Shown here: piece by piece, positions 5,239-11,862 of the stretch | Position numbering within the stretch: the stretch's first letter is position 1 | How the letters are laid out: each line of letters starts with the position of its first letter | DNA from: an uncultured Chitinophagaceae bacterium | Lineage (GTDB): Bacteria > Bacteroidota > Bacteroidia > Chitinophagales > Chitinophagaceae | Length of the DNA: 11,862 nt | Assembly: GCA_937958995.1 (NCBI GenBank) | Contig: CALGAP010000002.1 | Location: forward strand, 1-11,862 | Direction of reading: 5' to 3' | Program-made: the position numbers and the translations under genes | The notes under the pieces: model-generated | What the model was told of the DNA's origin: nothing | The model's input: only the letters and a program-made list of their open reading frames with translations | Database searches by the model: none

Positions 5239-6201
5239 ATGCGATACAGCATGAGTGGGTTTGTTTTATCGGACGATTTTGTCGTTCCGATGGTCGAGAT
5301 TGTTTACCGGCCGCATGTACGTCTTTCAAAACGTCCTGCCATTAGCAGTTTTAGTAGCGCAGGATTGATTTTCTATTATTCCTGGAACAAAGAATCTGCT
5401 GGCGTTGCTAAGGCACTGCGAATAATGCTCCTGGGAAGGGCATACGAGGTGCTGGGTATTTATGAACTGTTTGACAGCGTAGACGCTATTGTGGCGGATC
5501 CACGGAAAATGCTATTGGCAGCACTAAGAACAAATGCATACGCCATATGCATCGCCCGAAACGATTGTGGGCAAGGTTTAACGCCCAATAACTCTGACAC
5601 AAAGTTGTTAAATAAGGCAATTCAGGTCGCCAGGTTATTTAAGATAGATGTGTGGGACTATGTGATTGTTGGGAAAACGGAGTTTTTCTCATTTCGGAAA
5701 CATGGTCTTTTAGGTAATAAGCTCATTAACGACACTTTGTTGCCTCGTGCTGAAAATACCAAAATTGATTTTGTCAAACGGGTATCCCAGGAAATAGATA
5801 TCAGCGGCATTGTAGCTGGGGATGCGACATCATGCCCTGCGAAGGATCCTTCCAAACATTTTGAAGTTTCAAGCACTCAACTGATTAAGTCAGAAAAAAT
5901 TGGAGAAACTACTTCTGCTGCTGATATTTCCAGCATTACAAATCATCTTCTTGATTTTGTCCAAACGCTGTCAAATAGGCCTTCGCTGTTAAAAGGGCGG
6001 GTCCGCCGGTTAAAGATCATGTCTGCAACGCGCGGCTACACCGTCCAAAATGAGTTGTATCAGGATGTGTACATGACAACTTCCCGAATCTACCTTATTG
6101 GCGATTGGATCGCTAAAACTGGGTTGAATTGCCATGACCGCATAAAAGTCATTCCTATGCACCGGCTCTTGATTATAGCTCCCGACGAGAATAAGGAGTA
6201 A
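5239..6201 (+). CDS. Inactivated RadC/JAB domain fused to a SymE-like (AbrB-fold) toxin domain
   Basis: This is a 320-residue protein. Residues 18-158 align by eye with Bacteroidota mobile-element RadC proteins: VEIVYRPHVRLSKRP, RIMLLGRAYEVLGIYELFDSVDAIVADPR, KAIQVARLFKIDVWDYVIVG, SFRKHGLL. The metal site is gone: the HNHPSG motif is RNDCGQ (107-112), the usual EEF acidic residue before the LLxR strand is AKAL, and LLDH is VWDY; only S119-D120 remains of SxxD. A linker (about 160-255) precedes residues 262-316, which resemble SymE: RGYTVQNELYQ, then IYLIGDWIAKTGLNCHDRIKVIPMHRLLIIAP. SymE is an SOS-induced toxin of the AbrB fold that acts on RNA or nucleoid. A RadC-like module may therefore carry or target a SymE-type effector. 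An in-frame Met5 is an alternative start. Domain calls are from memory of the families. Confidence 0.7.
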   Translation: MRYSMSGFVLSDDFVVPMVEIVYRPHVRLSKRPAISSFSSAGLIFYYSWNKESAGVAKALRIMLLGRAYEVLGIYELFDSVDAIVADPRKMLLAALRTNAYAICIARNDCGQGLTPNNSDTKLLNKAIQVARLFKIDVWDYVIVGKTEFFSFRKHGLLGNKLINDTLLPRAENTKIDFVKRVSQEIDISGIVAGDATSCPAKDPSKHFEVSSTQLIKSEKIGETTSAADISSITNHLLDFVQTLSNRPSLLKGRVRRLKIMSATRGYTVQNELYQDVYMTTSRIYLIGDWIAKTGLNCHDRIKVIPMHRLLIIAPDENKE

Positions 6202-6218
6202 AAATCAAATGTCTTTCC

Positions 6219-6668
6219 ATGTTTCAGTCAATTCGCAGACACCTTCCCGAAAGGTTCTTTGCTGCCGTTTTTCTGGTGTTCAGTGTCGTAGCAGGCCCCG
6301 GTTTGTTTCTTAGCTTTTTTTATGGGCACTATCTTTCGACGAGCTATTTAGCCTGGAGGATAGTATTGTCTGCCGTAATTGGACTGCCGGTAAACTTTAC
6401 TTTATATTTTTTATATCGAATATTGTTTAAGCTGGATAGCGGAAATGATGGTAATATTCTTCCGGAAATCAAAATCCTGTTCCGAGCAATAGTGTCAATG
6501 TTTTGTGGCTTCGCCTTTGTTTTACCGTGCGCGGTTAAATTCGTCATTCCAATTTTATGTCCGCTGGAAGGGATGTTGATTTTAGTCACTGTCCATTTCG
6601 TCGGGGTTACCTCAGCAGTTATTCATTGCATGCGGGAGATAACTATGAACAGGCGAAGGCGGAAATAG
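6219..6668 (+). CDS. Four-helix inner-membrane protein of unknown function
   Basis: The 149-residue protein has four hydrophobic stretches at about residues 14-36, 44-70, 86-112 and 117-137, with a short polar loop at 71-85 and a basic C-terminus (NRRRRK), which predicts a cytoplasmic tail. No family signature is visible. It starts 17 bp after the RadC-SymE stop, so it is probably co-transcribed with it. The pairing of a putative toxin with a small membrane protein recalls effector or immunity layouts, but nothing in the sequence proves this. It converges with the mob-associated gene downstream across 42 bp with no clear terminator. Confidence 0.6.
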   Translation: MFQSIRRHLPERFFAAVFLVFSVVAGPGLFLSFFYGHYLSTSYLAWRIVLSAVIGLPVNFTLYFLYRILFKLDSGNDGNILPEIKILFRAIVSMFCGFAFVLPCAVKFVIPILCPLEGMLILVTVHFVGVTSAVIHCMREITMNRRRRK

Positions 6669-6710
6669 GAATTTAAAGTTTGCCTGGGACAGCGATAAAC
6701 CGTTCAGCAG

Positions 6711-7244
6711 TTATTTTTCGACGGTCTTAACTAAGGCGCTGTCCATCATTCTGTGCAACTGTTTGTTTCTTATATTGTACAAATAATCCCAAGCTCTGAT
6801 TATATGGTGTGTTTTTAAGGCCTCCATAGTTATCTCCTTTTGCAAGTTTTCCCGGTACACAGCCCATTTATATAAATAAAAACAAAAGAACATTATCGCC
6901 AGCCACATGAACCAACGACTGAAGACTATCTTGTAGAACAGTTTTGCATCCTGCTCTGGAAACAGCAGGATCCGGAACTTTTTGACCAGTGCTTTGGGCT
7001 GTAAAGCCATGTGCATCTTGATTTCAGAAAAACCATTTTTTAAAATGTCTTCCATCGGTTTAGTATCGACTAAAACATTTGGTTTCGGCTGTGCCTGCAT
7101 CTTGCCGGTTGATGCTTCAATCTTTTTGACGGTTGTCGTAAGCAGGTCTATGGAGGCGGATTGACTGTTTAGACGTGCGATCACTGCCCGAAGCAGGTCG
7201 TTTAATCCGTCATCTTTTGTTTTTTCTTGCTCAAAGTCTCCCAT
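6711..7244 (-). CDS. Mobilisation-associated membrane coiled-coil protein
   Basis: This 177-residue protein has no recognised catalytic motif. Residues 10-47 form an amphipathic, coiled-coil-like helix (DDGLNDLLRAVIARLNSQSA); residues 65-80 are a second. A single transmembrane segment lies at about 109-130 (WFMWLAIMFFCFYLYKWAVY), followed by a basic cytoplasmic tail. It lies 27 bp after the relaxase stop and on the same strand, so it is the last gene of the mob operon. Comparable small membrane proteins follow relaxase genes in Bacteroidota mobilisable elements and may connect the relaxosome to the membrane or coupling protein, but this is inference. Confidence 0.55.
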   Translation of the reverse strand: MGDFEQEKTKDDGLNDLLRAVIARLNSQSASIDLLTTTVKKIEASTGKMQAQPKPNVLVDTKPMEDILKNGFSEIKMHMALQPKALVKKFRILLFPEQDAKLFYKIVFSRWFMWLAIMFFCFYLYKWAVYRENLQKEITMEALKTHHIIRAWDYLYNIRNKQLHRMMDSALVKTVEK

Positions 7245-7271
7245 ATAGATACATTTTATCAGATGCTATTA

Positions 7272-8312
7272 TTACCGTCTGAGACGTTTCCGTTTCTTTT
7301 TTCGTTTAGCTTCCCGGATTAGTTCCGAACTGACAGATTGGTTGTACTGTTCGGTGTGATCAGGTCCAAACCAGATTTTGAACATTTCCTGCTGGAACTT
7401 GTGATAGGCAGATCGTTCCAATTGCTCCAACAATGTTTCCTTATATGTTTGATGTAATAGCTGTTGAGTAGCCGTTGTTGGACGGGTGGATAAGGCCTGT
7501 TTAATATCGTGTACGCGCTGTTTTTCTTCGGCAGGAATGGCGGCAATTTTTTGTTTGAGTTCCAATGCCCGCTCGATCTTTGCAAGCGAAAAACCAACTT
7601 CGCTACCTTTTATCCTAACCTTTTTGCTATCGATAAAGGTGATACCGCGGCCTTTTAATACCTGGTAACCCAACTTCTTCATCACTTCTTCGAACTGGTC
7701 GTAACTACTTACCTCCTGTAAAGTTTGCCGTATATTTTGTTTTAACCGTTCCTTTCTGGAATCAAGGCGGGGAATATGGCGCATTTCTTCCGGTAAAAAA
7801 CGCCGTGGACTTAAGACTTCACGGAGTTTATGTTTTTGTTCAAGTCGCCTGCAAAGGGCAGCCATCCGTTTGTAACTGTTGCTGTCGCTGGCACATTTAC
7901 CATCGAAACCTACGCGGTTAGCAACAATATGAATATGCGGTTGTTGCGTGTCTTTATGCAGGACAGTGATATATTGATTATCCGCGAAGCCAAATTCTTT
8001 GGCACACTCTTGTCCTACTTCAATTAATTGTTCTTGGCTTAATTGATCCCCCGGTGCCAGGCGTAGTGAAATATGAAACAGCGGTTTTTTTACCCGTTTG
8101 TTCAGGATTGATACGTCTGCTAACTGTTCAAGGATCTCATCACGGTTGCCAAAACATTTATTGTACTCCAATATTTCCGCACGATTAAAGTGCTGCACAT
8201 TCTCATCAAGTGATAGTTGCTGTTTCTGTCGTTCAGATAATTCTTTCTTATCACTTAGGCAATAATCAACACATTTATCGATGATCGTTGCTGTTCTAAT
8301 GAAACCGATCAT
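7272..8312 (-). CDS. mobA: MobA-type relaxase of the Bacteroidota
   Basis: This relaxase nicks the transfer origin and leads the DNA strand into the recipient. The 346-residue protein has the family features: a catalytic Tyr candidate in KCVDYCLSDKK (Tyr17), the strand FHISLRLAPGDQLS (79-92), and the metal-binding PHIHIVANRV (His126, His128). The C-terminal half is helical and charged, and ends in a strongly basic tail (REAKRKKKRKRLRR), probably for DNA binding. Its start overlaps the end of the mobC remnant by ATGA, so it was translationally coupled to mobC. Loss of the mobC N-terminus and of the original upstream promoter means expression now depends on IS66 readthrough or an internal promoter. 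No transfer origin was identified beside it. Confidence 0.85.
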   Translation of the reverse strand: MIGFIRTATIIDKCVDYCLSDKKELSERQKQQLSLDENVQHFNRAEILEYNKCFGNRDEILEQLADVSILNKRVKKPLFHISLRLAPGDQLSQEQLIEVGQECAKEFGFADNQYITVLHKDTQQPHIHIVANRVGFDGKCASDSNSYKRMAALCRRLEQKHKLREVLSPRRFLPEEMRHIPRLDSRKERLKQNIRQTLQEVSSYDQFEEVMKKLGYQVLKGRGITFIDSKKVRIKGSEVGFSLAKIERALELKQKIAAIPAEEKQRVHDIKQALSTRPTTATQQLLHQTYKETLLEQLERSAYHKFQQEMFKIWFGPDHTEQYNQSVSSELIREAKRKKKRKRLRR

Positions 8313-8497
8313 GAGAAATACGATTTAATCAGGATTGCAAGGTCTTTGACTTCCTCTGACTGCTGGCGCAGGGTATGAAGTTCTTCCGGACTGAGTTGCT
8401 CAAAACTGTTTCTTCTTTTGGCGATCTGATTGAGGTTGGCCGCCAGGTGACTCAGGTTGCCGGTAAGTTGTAGTACTTCTTTTGGAAAGTAAGCCAC
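8309..8497 (-). pseudogene. mobC: MobC relaxosome accessory protein, N-terminus removed by IS66
   Basis: Native sequence starts at 8488, directly at the IS66 end, with FPKEVLQLTGNLSHLAANLNQIAKRRNSF..., which matches the C-terminal MobC core (G-NLNQIA-R-N) through the stop overlapping mobA. About 59 native residues remain from a protein usually of 100-140. The reading frame could only begin at a GTG inside the IS66 inverted repeat (8495-8497), because TAG precedes it at 8501-8503. Whether a short GTG-started product is made is unknown. The stump lacks the N-terminal DNA-binding half. Confidence 0.8.
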
Positions 8498-8511
8498 CGG
8501 CTAACCCATTA

Positions 8512-10023
8512 TCAGTCTGATGGTTTCTCCCACTTCTGCGGCAGCAGTTCTTCAATGCTACTGGTAGTATATAGATGCATACGTTGCAATACATCTTTCA
8601 GCCAGTCGTAAGGATTTATTCCATGCAGTTTGCAGGTGGCAAGCAGGGAGTACACCATGGCTGCCCGTTGGGCTGCTTCGTGGCTGCCTGCAAACAGGTA
8701 ATTTTTTCTGCCTACAGCCACCGGACGTATGGCATTCTCAACCTGATTGTTGTCAATATTTAAACTGGCATCTGTGGTATAGATGCAGAGTTTATCCCAT
8801 CGCGGCAGACAGTAGGCCATGGCCTGGGCAATGGCGCTTTTCTTAACAACGATTTTGGGGTATTCCTCCTCCATCCAGCTTTTCAAATTTTGCAATATAG
8901 GCACAGCTTCCTGCTGTCGTACCTGTACAACAGCTTTTCCCGTGAGCGCTGCTTCTTTTATGCTGCGCTCAATAGCATACAGTTGCTGGAATAGTGCCAA
9001 TGCATGCTCCGCCCTGTCTTTATCATTTTGCAGGGCATCAAAAAATTTTCTTCTGGCATGCGCCATACAATGCAGCAAGGTAATCCCTGACCTGCGGTCA
9101 AAGTCCTCGTAAGCGCTGTAGCCATCCGTTTGCAAATACCCCTGGAAGTCTTTGAGTATATCATCCGGCCCTGCTCTTCCCCGCCCGGGCCGGTAGTCAA
9201 ACAACACCAATCTTTGTTCGCTGTTGTAATATACCCAGTAATAACCCCGGTGCGTCGTTCCTTTTTTGTCTTCATCCAGTACTTTGATCGGTGTTTCATC
9301 TGCATTTAGGTATCCGGTAGTCAATGTTACCTTCTTATGCACTTCGTAGAGGCTGCACAAATGATTCAGCGTCATCCGGAACCAATCGTTACTGGTAGAT
9401 TGTGCAATGCGCACTCCCATACGCCCATAGCGCTGCAACTGCCGGTGGATGGGAAGATGATCCACATATTTGTCAACAATCATCTGTGCCAGCAGCCCTT
9501 CTCCTGCCATACACTTTTCCAACAGGCGGCCGGGAAGAGAAGCTGTAATAACGGTGCTCGTTCCATCAGGAAGCGGAGCGGCATATTTAGGTCGGATGTA
9601 TTGATTAACAAAAAACTCGCCAGGTGTAAATTCCAGTACCTCAGTGACTTCCTCACCGATCTTTTGCAAACCGCTCACATCCATGTCCGGCTCCAGGATG
9701 AATGTTTTCCTGCGCAGATGATCCGGCAGTTTCATTCTGCCCGGGTGCACTTTGGGTTTATGGGGTATTACTGCTGTTTTTGTGCGGATGTATTCCACTT
9801 TAGTGGCCGCCGTGATCTTGCATTGGGCAATGGTTTCAGCATTCAGATCCAGCGCCAGTTGCAGCGTTGGTTTGGTAGCATCCTGCGAAGGGACAAAACG
9901 TTCTCCGCCGGCGCCATAAATCAGCTTCTTCAACTGTCTCAACTCATGGGCAAGCGCAGCGTTTACAGCTACCTGCTGTTCGTACAATTCTTTATAATCT
10001 GCTGATGATGGGTTGGCTTGCAT
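8512..10023 (-). CDS. tnpC: IS66 transposase TnpC
   Basis: This 503-residue DDE-type transposase catalyses cut and strand transfer of the element. An N-terminal helical coiled coil (about 8-35) leads into LKKLIYGAGGERF, the IS66 'KLIFG-SE-F' region; the middle has the LPGRLLEKCMAGEGLLAQMIVDKYVDHLP block. Catalytic residues appear as Asp242 (NADETPIKVLD), Asp300 (LQTDGYSAYE) and Glu429 (NNQVENAIRPVAVGRKNYLF), followed by SLLATCKLHGINPYDWL. The length is normal and the frame is intact. It lies 105 bp after tnpB, and its stop is just inside the left terminal repeat. Confidence 0.96.
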   Translation of the reverse strand: MQANPSSADYKELYEQQVAVNAALAHELRQLKKLIYGAGGERFVPSQDATKPTLQLALDLNAETIAQCKITAATKVEYIRTKTAVIPHKPKVHPGRMKLPDHLRRKTFILEPDMDVSGLQKIGEEVTEVLEFTPGEFFVNQYIRPKYAAPLPDGTSTVITASLPGRLLEKCMAGEGLLAQMIVDKYVDHLPIHRQLQRYGRMGVRIAQSTSNDWFRMTLNHLCSLYEVHKKVTLTTGYLNADETPIKVLDEDKKGTTHRGYYWVYYNSEQRLVLFDYRPGRGRAGPDDILKDFQGYLQTDGYSAYEDFDRRSGITLLHCMAHARRKFFDALQNDKDRAEHALALFQQLYAIERSIKEAALTGKAVVQVRQQEAVPILQNLKSWMEEEYPKIVVKKSAIAQAMAYCLPRWDKLCIYTTDASLNIDNNQVENAIRPVAVGRKNYLFAGSHEAAQRAAMVYSLLATCKLHGINPYDWLKDVLQRMHLYTTSSIEELLPQKWEKPSD

Positions 10024-10128
10024 TACCCCTTAAAGATAGATGCACAATGGCTTTCCAAAAGCAGTTATGAATAAATTGAGCAAAAATCACTATCAAAAAC
10101 TGATTTTCAAAATTACCCTGTGGATAAC

Positions 10129-10482
10129 TCAGGCTGTTTTTTGCAAACGGGGCCGGAAACGGATTTTTTGCAGTGACACCCCTTGCAAAATAAACTGCAG
10201 CTGGCGGGCATCCATTATTATGGTGGAACCGTGACCGTCTCCCGAAGGCAGCTCATAAGTACCCTTCTCCAGTCGCTTGTAGTAAATGGCAAAACCGTCG
10301 CCTTCCCAAAGCAACAGTTTGATATGCGTACGGCGACGGTTCAGAAAAATAAACACCGATCCGTTTAAGGCGTTCAGCGCCATTTGGCTGTTGACGATAC
10401 CACATAAACTATCGAATCCCTTGCGCATATCGGTATGCTGCAGGTACAGGTAATAATGGCAGGAAGCAGAAAGGTGCAACAT
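10129..10482 (-). CDS. tnpB: IS66 accessory protein TnpB
   Basis: A 117-residue IS66 Orf2 protein, needed for efficient transposition by a mechanism not fully known. Family motifs are clear: DMRKGFDSLCGIV, GSVFIFLNRRRTHIKLLLWEGDGFAIYYKRLEKGTYELP (the GDGFxxYYKRLExG signature) and the C-terminal LQFILQGVSL. The start ATG lies two bases after the tnpA stop (TGA TC ATG), so translation is coupled. Intact and of usual length. Confidence 0.95.
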   Translation of the reverse strand: MLHLSASCHYYLYLQHTDMRKGFDSLCGIVNSQMALNALNGSVFIFLNRRRTHIKLLLWEGDGFAIYYKRLEKGTYELPSGDGHGSTIIMDARQLQFILQGVSLQKIRFRPRLQKTA

Positions 10483-10484
10483 GA

Positions 10485-10787
10485 TCAGGCTATTAAACCT
10501 TTTAAAAACTCAGCGCTCACCGGCTGCTGAAAGATCAGCCTTGGTCCGTTTGCCCATACCAGTTCGCACCAGCAGCCGCCCGCAGTAGTATCATTCACCA
10601 TTAATTGCACAAAACCTTCCGATGTGCTTTGCTCCGATACCACTGCCTGATCCCGATACCGTTTATACCAGTAATGAAAGGTGGCATAGGCAATTTTATT
10701 TTTCGCACACCAGGCTTTTTTGGTTAAGCCGCTTTGCTGCCAATGCCGGACGGCTTTGAACATTTTTTGTTGAATGGACTTTTGCAT
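10485..10787 (-). CDS. tnpA: IS66 accessory protein TnpA
   Basis: IS66 Orf1, here 100 residues, with a helix-turn-helix region (FKAVRHWQQSGLTKKAWCAKNKIAYATFHYWYKRYRD) followed by a short C-terminal domain ending LIFQQPVSAEFLKGLIA. The start at 10787 is chosen because an earlier ATG (10866) lies outside the element and would read through the terminal repeat. It probably recognises the IS ends or controls expression; its role is known only in outline. Confidence 0.9.
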   Translation of the reverse strand: MQKSIQQKMFKAVRHWQQSGLTKKAWCAKNKIAYATFHYWYKRYRDQAVVSEQSTSEGFVQLMVNDTTAGGCWCELVWANGPRLIFQQPVSAEFLKGLIA

Positions 10788-11080
10788 CAAAGATATTTTC
10801 AGCAAATTTATCCGGCATATTTGCTGAAGACAAGATGGGTTGGCCGGTGGCTTACCAGACGCATACAATTTATCTAATCATATACAGAAAGGTTTCATAC
10901 AACTACCAAATTTCGCATACATTACCATTCTAGAATATTTATTTGTTTTATGTCAATTATTTAGCTAATACGAATAGGTATCCACTCGTCCATTATACGA
11001 TGTGTAGCCTCATACAACAAATGATCCGTATTAAAAAAGCAGTCTCCTAAAAATATTAGGGAATGATTTAGTCCTATTGC

Positions 11081-11092
11081 CAATCATGATTG
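11081..11092. promoter_or_regulatory. Perfect 12-bp palindrome upstream of tcmP
   Basis: CAATCATGATTG equals its own reverse complement and lies 55 bp before the tcmP start, in AT-rich DNA. It could be an operator, but short palindromes occur by chance. The rest of 10856-11147 (about 290 bp) holds no gene or clear promoter that I can support. Confidence 0.3.
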
Positions 11093-11147
11093 TTTCTATA
11101 TATGAAAATTAAAATTGCAAAACTAAGTATTTTAGTATATTTATATT

Positions 11148-11862
11148 ATGGCTAGCATTAACCCAATCATAGAAGTGGAAGATGACGGATTATACATACC
11201 TAGGCCAGTTGGCCCCTGGGCTGAAAAGAAATATAATTTAATGGGTGGGTATGCCGCAATCTTTAACAAAGGAATAAAGAACCGGTTTAAGAATAGGGTC
11301 TATATAGACTTATTTGCAGGAGCAGGATATGCCCGAATCAAAGGAAGAAACAAAATATTGAAATCGTCTTCTTTGATTGCCCTTTCCTTGCCGGTACCTT
11401 TTACGCATTACATATTCTGCGAAATGAACCATGATCGTTTTGATGCTTTGCAAAAGAGGGTCAAGAGAGATCATCCAGATAAATTTGACAATTGCCATTT
11501 CCTGGAAGGTGATTCAAACATAAATGTCTCAAAGGTTATAAAAATCATAAATGACTTAGAAGGTTCAACAATAAGTTTTTGTTTCGTTGATCCATTTTCA
11601 CTGAACTTGCATTTCTCCACCATTAAGCAGTTGTCTGGAGTAGGGAGGGTGGATTTTTTGATTTTGTTAGCGCTGCAGATGGATGCAAATCGAAATTTTA
11701 TTTATTATAGCGATGAAGATAACAAGAAGGTTGACTTGTTTATTGGGAAAAAAAATTGGAGGGAACCGTTCAAAAATGCGGACGTAAGAAGGGAAGATTT
11801 TATTCGTTATTTGGCCAAAGTGTATGATGAAAATATGAAGCGGTTAGGCTATAAAGTATATG
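11148..11862 (+). CDS. tcmP: Three-Cys-motif partner protein (TcmP), partial
   Basis: The frame is open from 11148 to the window edge (238 complete codons) and has no stop. It starts MASINPIIEVEDDGLYIPRP, then WAEKKYNLMGGYAAIF (24-39) and VYIDLFAGAGYARI (51-64), the hallmarks of the three-Cys-motif partner family, whose N-terminal domain resembles a Rossmann methyltransferase with the D-LFAGAG glycine loop. Further conserved-looking residues are CEMN (Glu92), EGDSN (Asp122) and CFVDPFSLN (Asp148). TcmP proteins are usually encoded beside a radical-SAM-like protein of the Gp37/Gp68 (DUF5131) type carrying the three-Cys motif, so that partner is expected beyond the right edge. The biochemical function is not established. 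The gene is unrelated to the mob region across IS66. Confidence 0.75.
   Translation, partial: MASINPIIEVEDDGLYIPRPVGPWAEKKYNLMGGYAAIFNKGIKNRFKNRVYIDLFAGAGYARIKGRNKILKSSSLIALSLPVPFTHYIFCEMNHDRFDALQKRVKRDHPDKFDNCHFLEGDSNINVSKVIKIINDLEGSTISFCFVDPFSLNLHFSTIKQLSGVGRVDFLILLALQMDANRNFIYYSDEDNKKVDLFIGKKNWREPFKNADVRREDFIRYLAKVYDENMKRLGYKVY

Larger units (their letters stand above)
8489..10855 (-). mobile_element. Complete IS66-family insertion sequence
   Basis: The element carries tnpA, tnpB and tnpC in order on the minus strand. Its ends are 21-bp inverted repeats with one mismatch: 8489-8509 (GTAAGCCACCGGCTAACCC then AT) and the reverse complement of 10835-10855 (GTAAGCCACCGGCCAACCC then AT). The GTAAGC start is typical of IS66. 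IS66 normally makes an 8-bp target duplication, but the flanks (tttggaaa at 8481-8488, cagacgca at 10856-10863) do not match, so the junctions have been rearranged since insertion. The IS is 2,367 bp and all three frames are intact. Confidence 0.92.

Noticed and set aside
9337..10005. 222-codon plus-strand frame opposite tnpC
   Set aside because: It is the antisense shadow of the intact IS66 transposase, with no recognisable motifs.
10866..10868. Upstream start for tnpA at 10868
   Set aside because: It lies outside the IS66 terminal repeat and would translate the repeat; the Met at 10787 begins the conserved region.
11310..11498. Minus-strand 62-codon frame
   Set aside because: It is a shadow of the tcmP frame, which is open across the whole segment and matches a known family.

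Overview
The window looks like accessory DNA from a member of the Bacteroidota, probably of the Chitinophaga/Sphingobacterium type. The clues are protein family flavours (signal-peptide LMW-phosphatase ArsC, Bacteroidota-type MobA/MobC, RadC and IS66 proteins), few Shine-Dalgarno sequences, and an arsR promoter fitting the TTTG / TAnnTTTG pattern. Genus-level placement is inference. The window is a mosaic of mobile-element fragments.

Region 1 (1-3874, minus strand) is an arsenic-resistance operon read right to left: arsR (repressor), arsM (arsenite methyltransferase), an exported ArsC-like protein that has lost its catalytic Arg and Asp, acr3 (arsenite efflux), and an exported thioredoxin-type arsenate reductase arsC. 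Two 16-bp imperfect palindromes with the same core lie upstream of arsR and of arsM and are probably ArsR operators. A perfect 11-bp-stem hairpin separates arsM from the downstream genes. arsC is broken: it has a one-base frameshift in a short homopolymer, and its last codons and stop come from the end repeats of what looks like an IS21-family element running off the left edge.

Region 2 (3959-4821) holds a small XRE regulator with a strong palindromic operator candidate in front of it. About 580 bp without a gene follow. This stretch contains a nested, GC-rich secondary structure (about 4341-4562) with a segment that can pair with either of two partners, which suggests an undescribed structured RNA or recombination site, and two further hairpins.

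Region 3 (4822-6668, plus strand) is a three-gene cassette: a small HTH-like protein, a fusion of an inactivated RadC/JAB domain to a SymE/AbrB-like toxin domain, and a four-helix membrane protein. I do not recognise this combination as a known system.

Region 4 (6711-8497, minus strand) is a mobilisation module: a membrane coiled-coil protein, a MobA-type relaxase, and mobC without its N-terminus. A complete IS66-family element (8489-10855: tnpA, tnpB, tnpC, 21-bp inverted repeats) sits exactly at the mobC break. Its flanks share no 8-bp duplication, so the two sides were probably joined by deletion or recombination.

Region 5 (10856-11862) is unrelated DNA with the first 238 codons of a three-Cys-motif partner protein (TcmP), a poorly understood Rossmann-fold family, running off the right edge.
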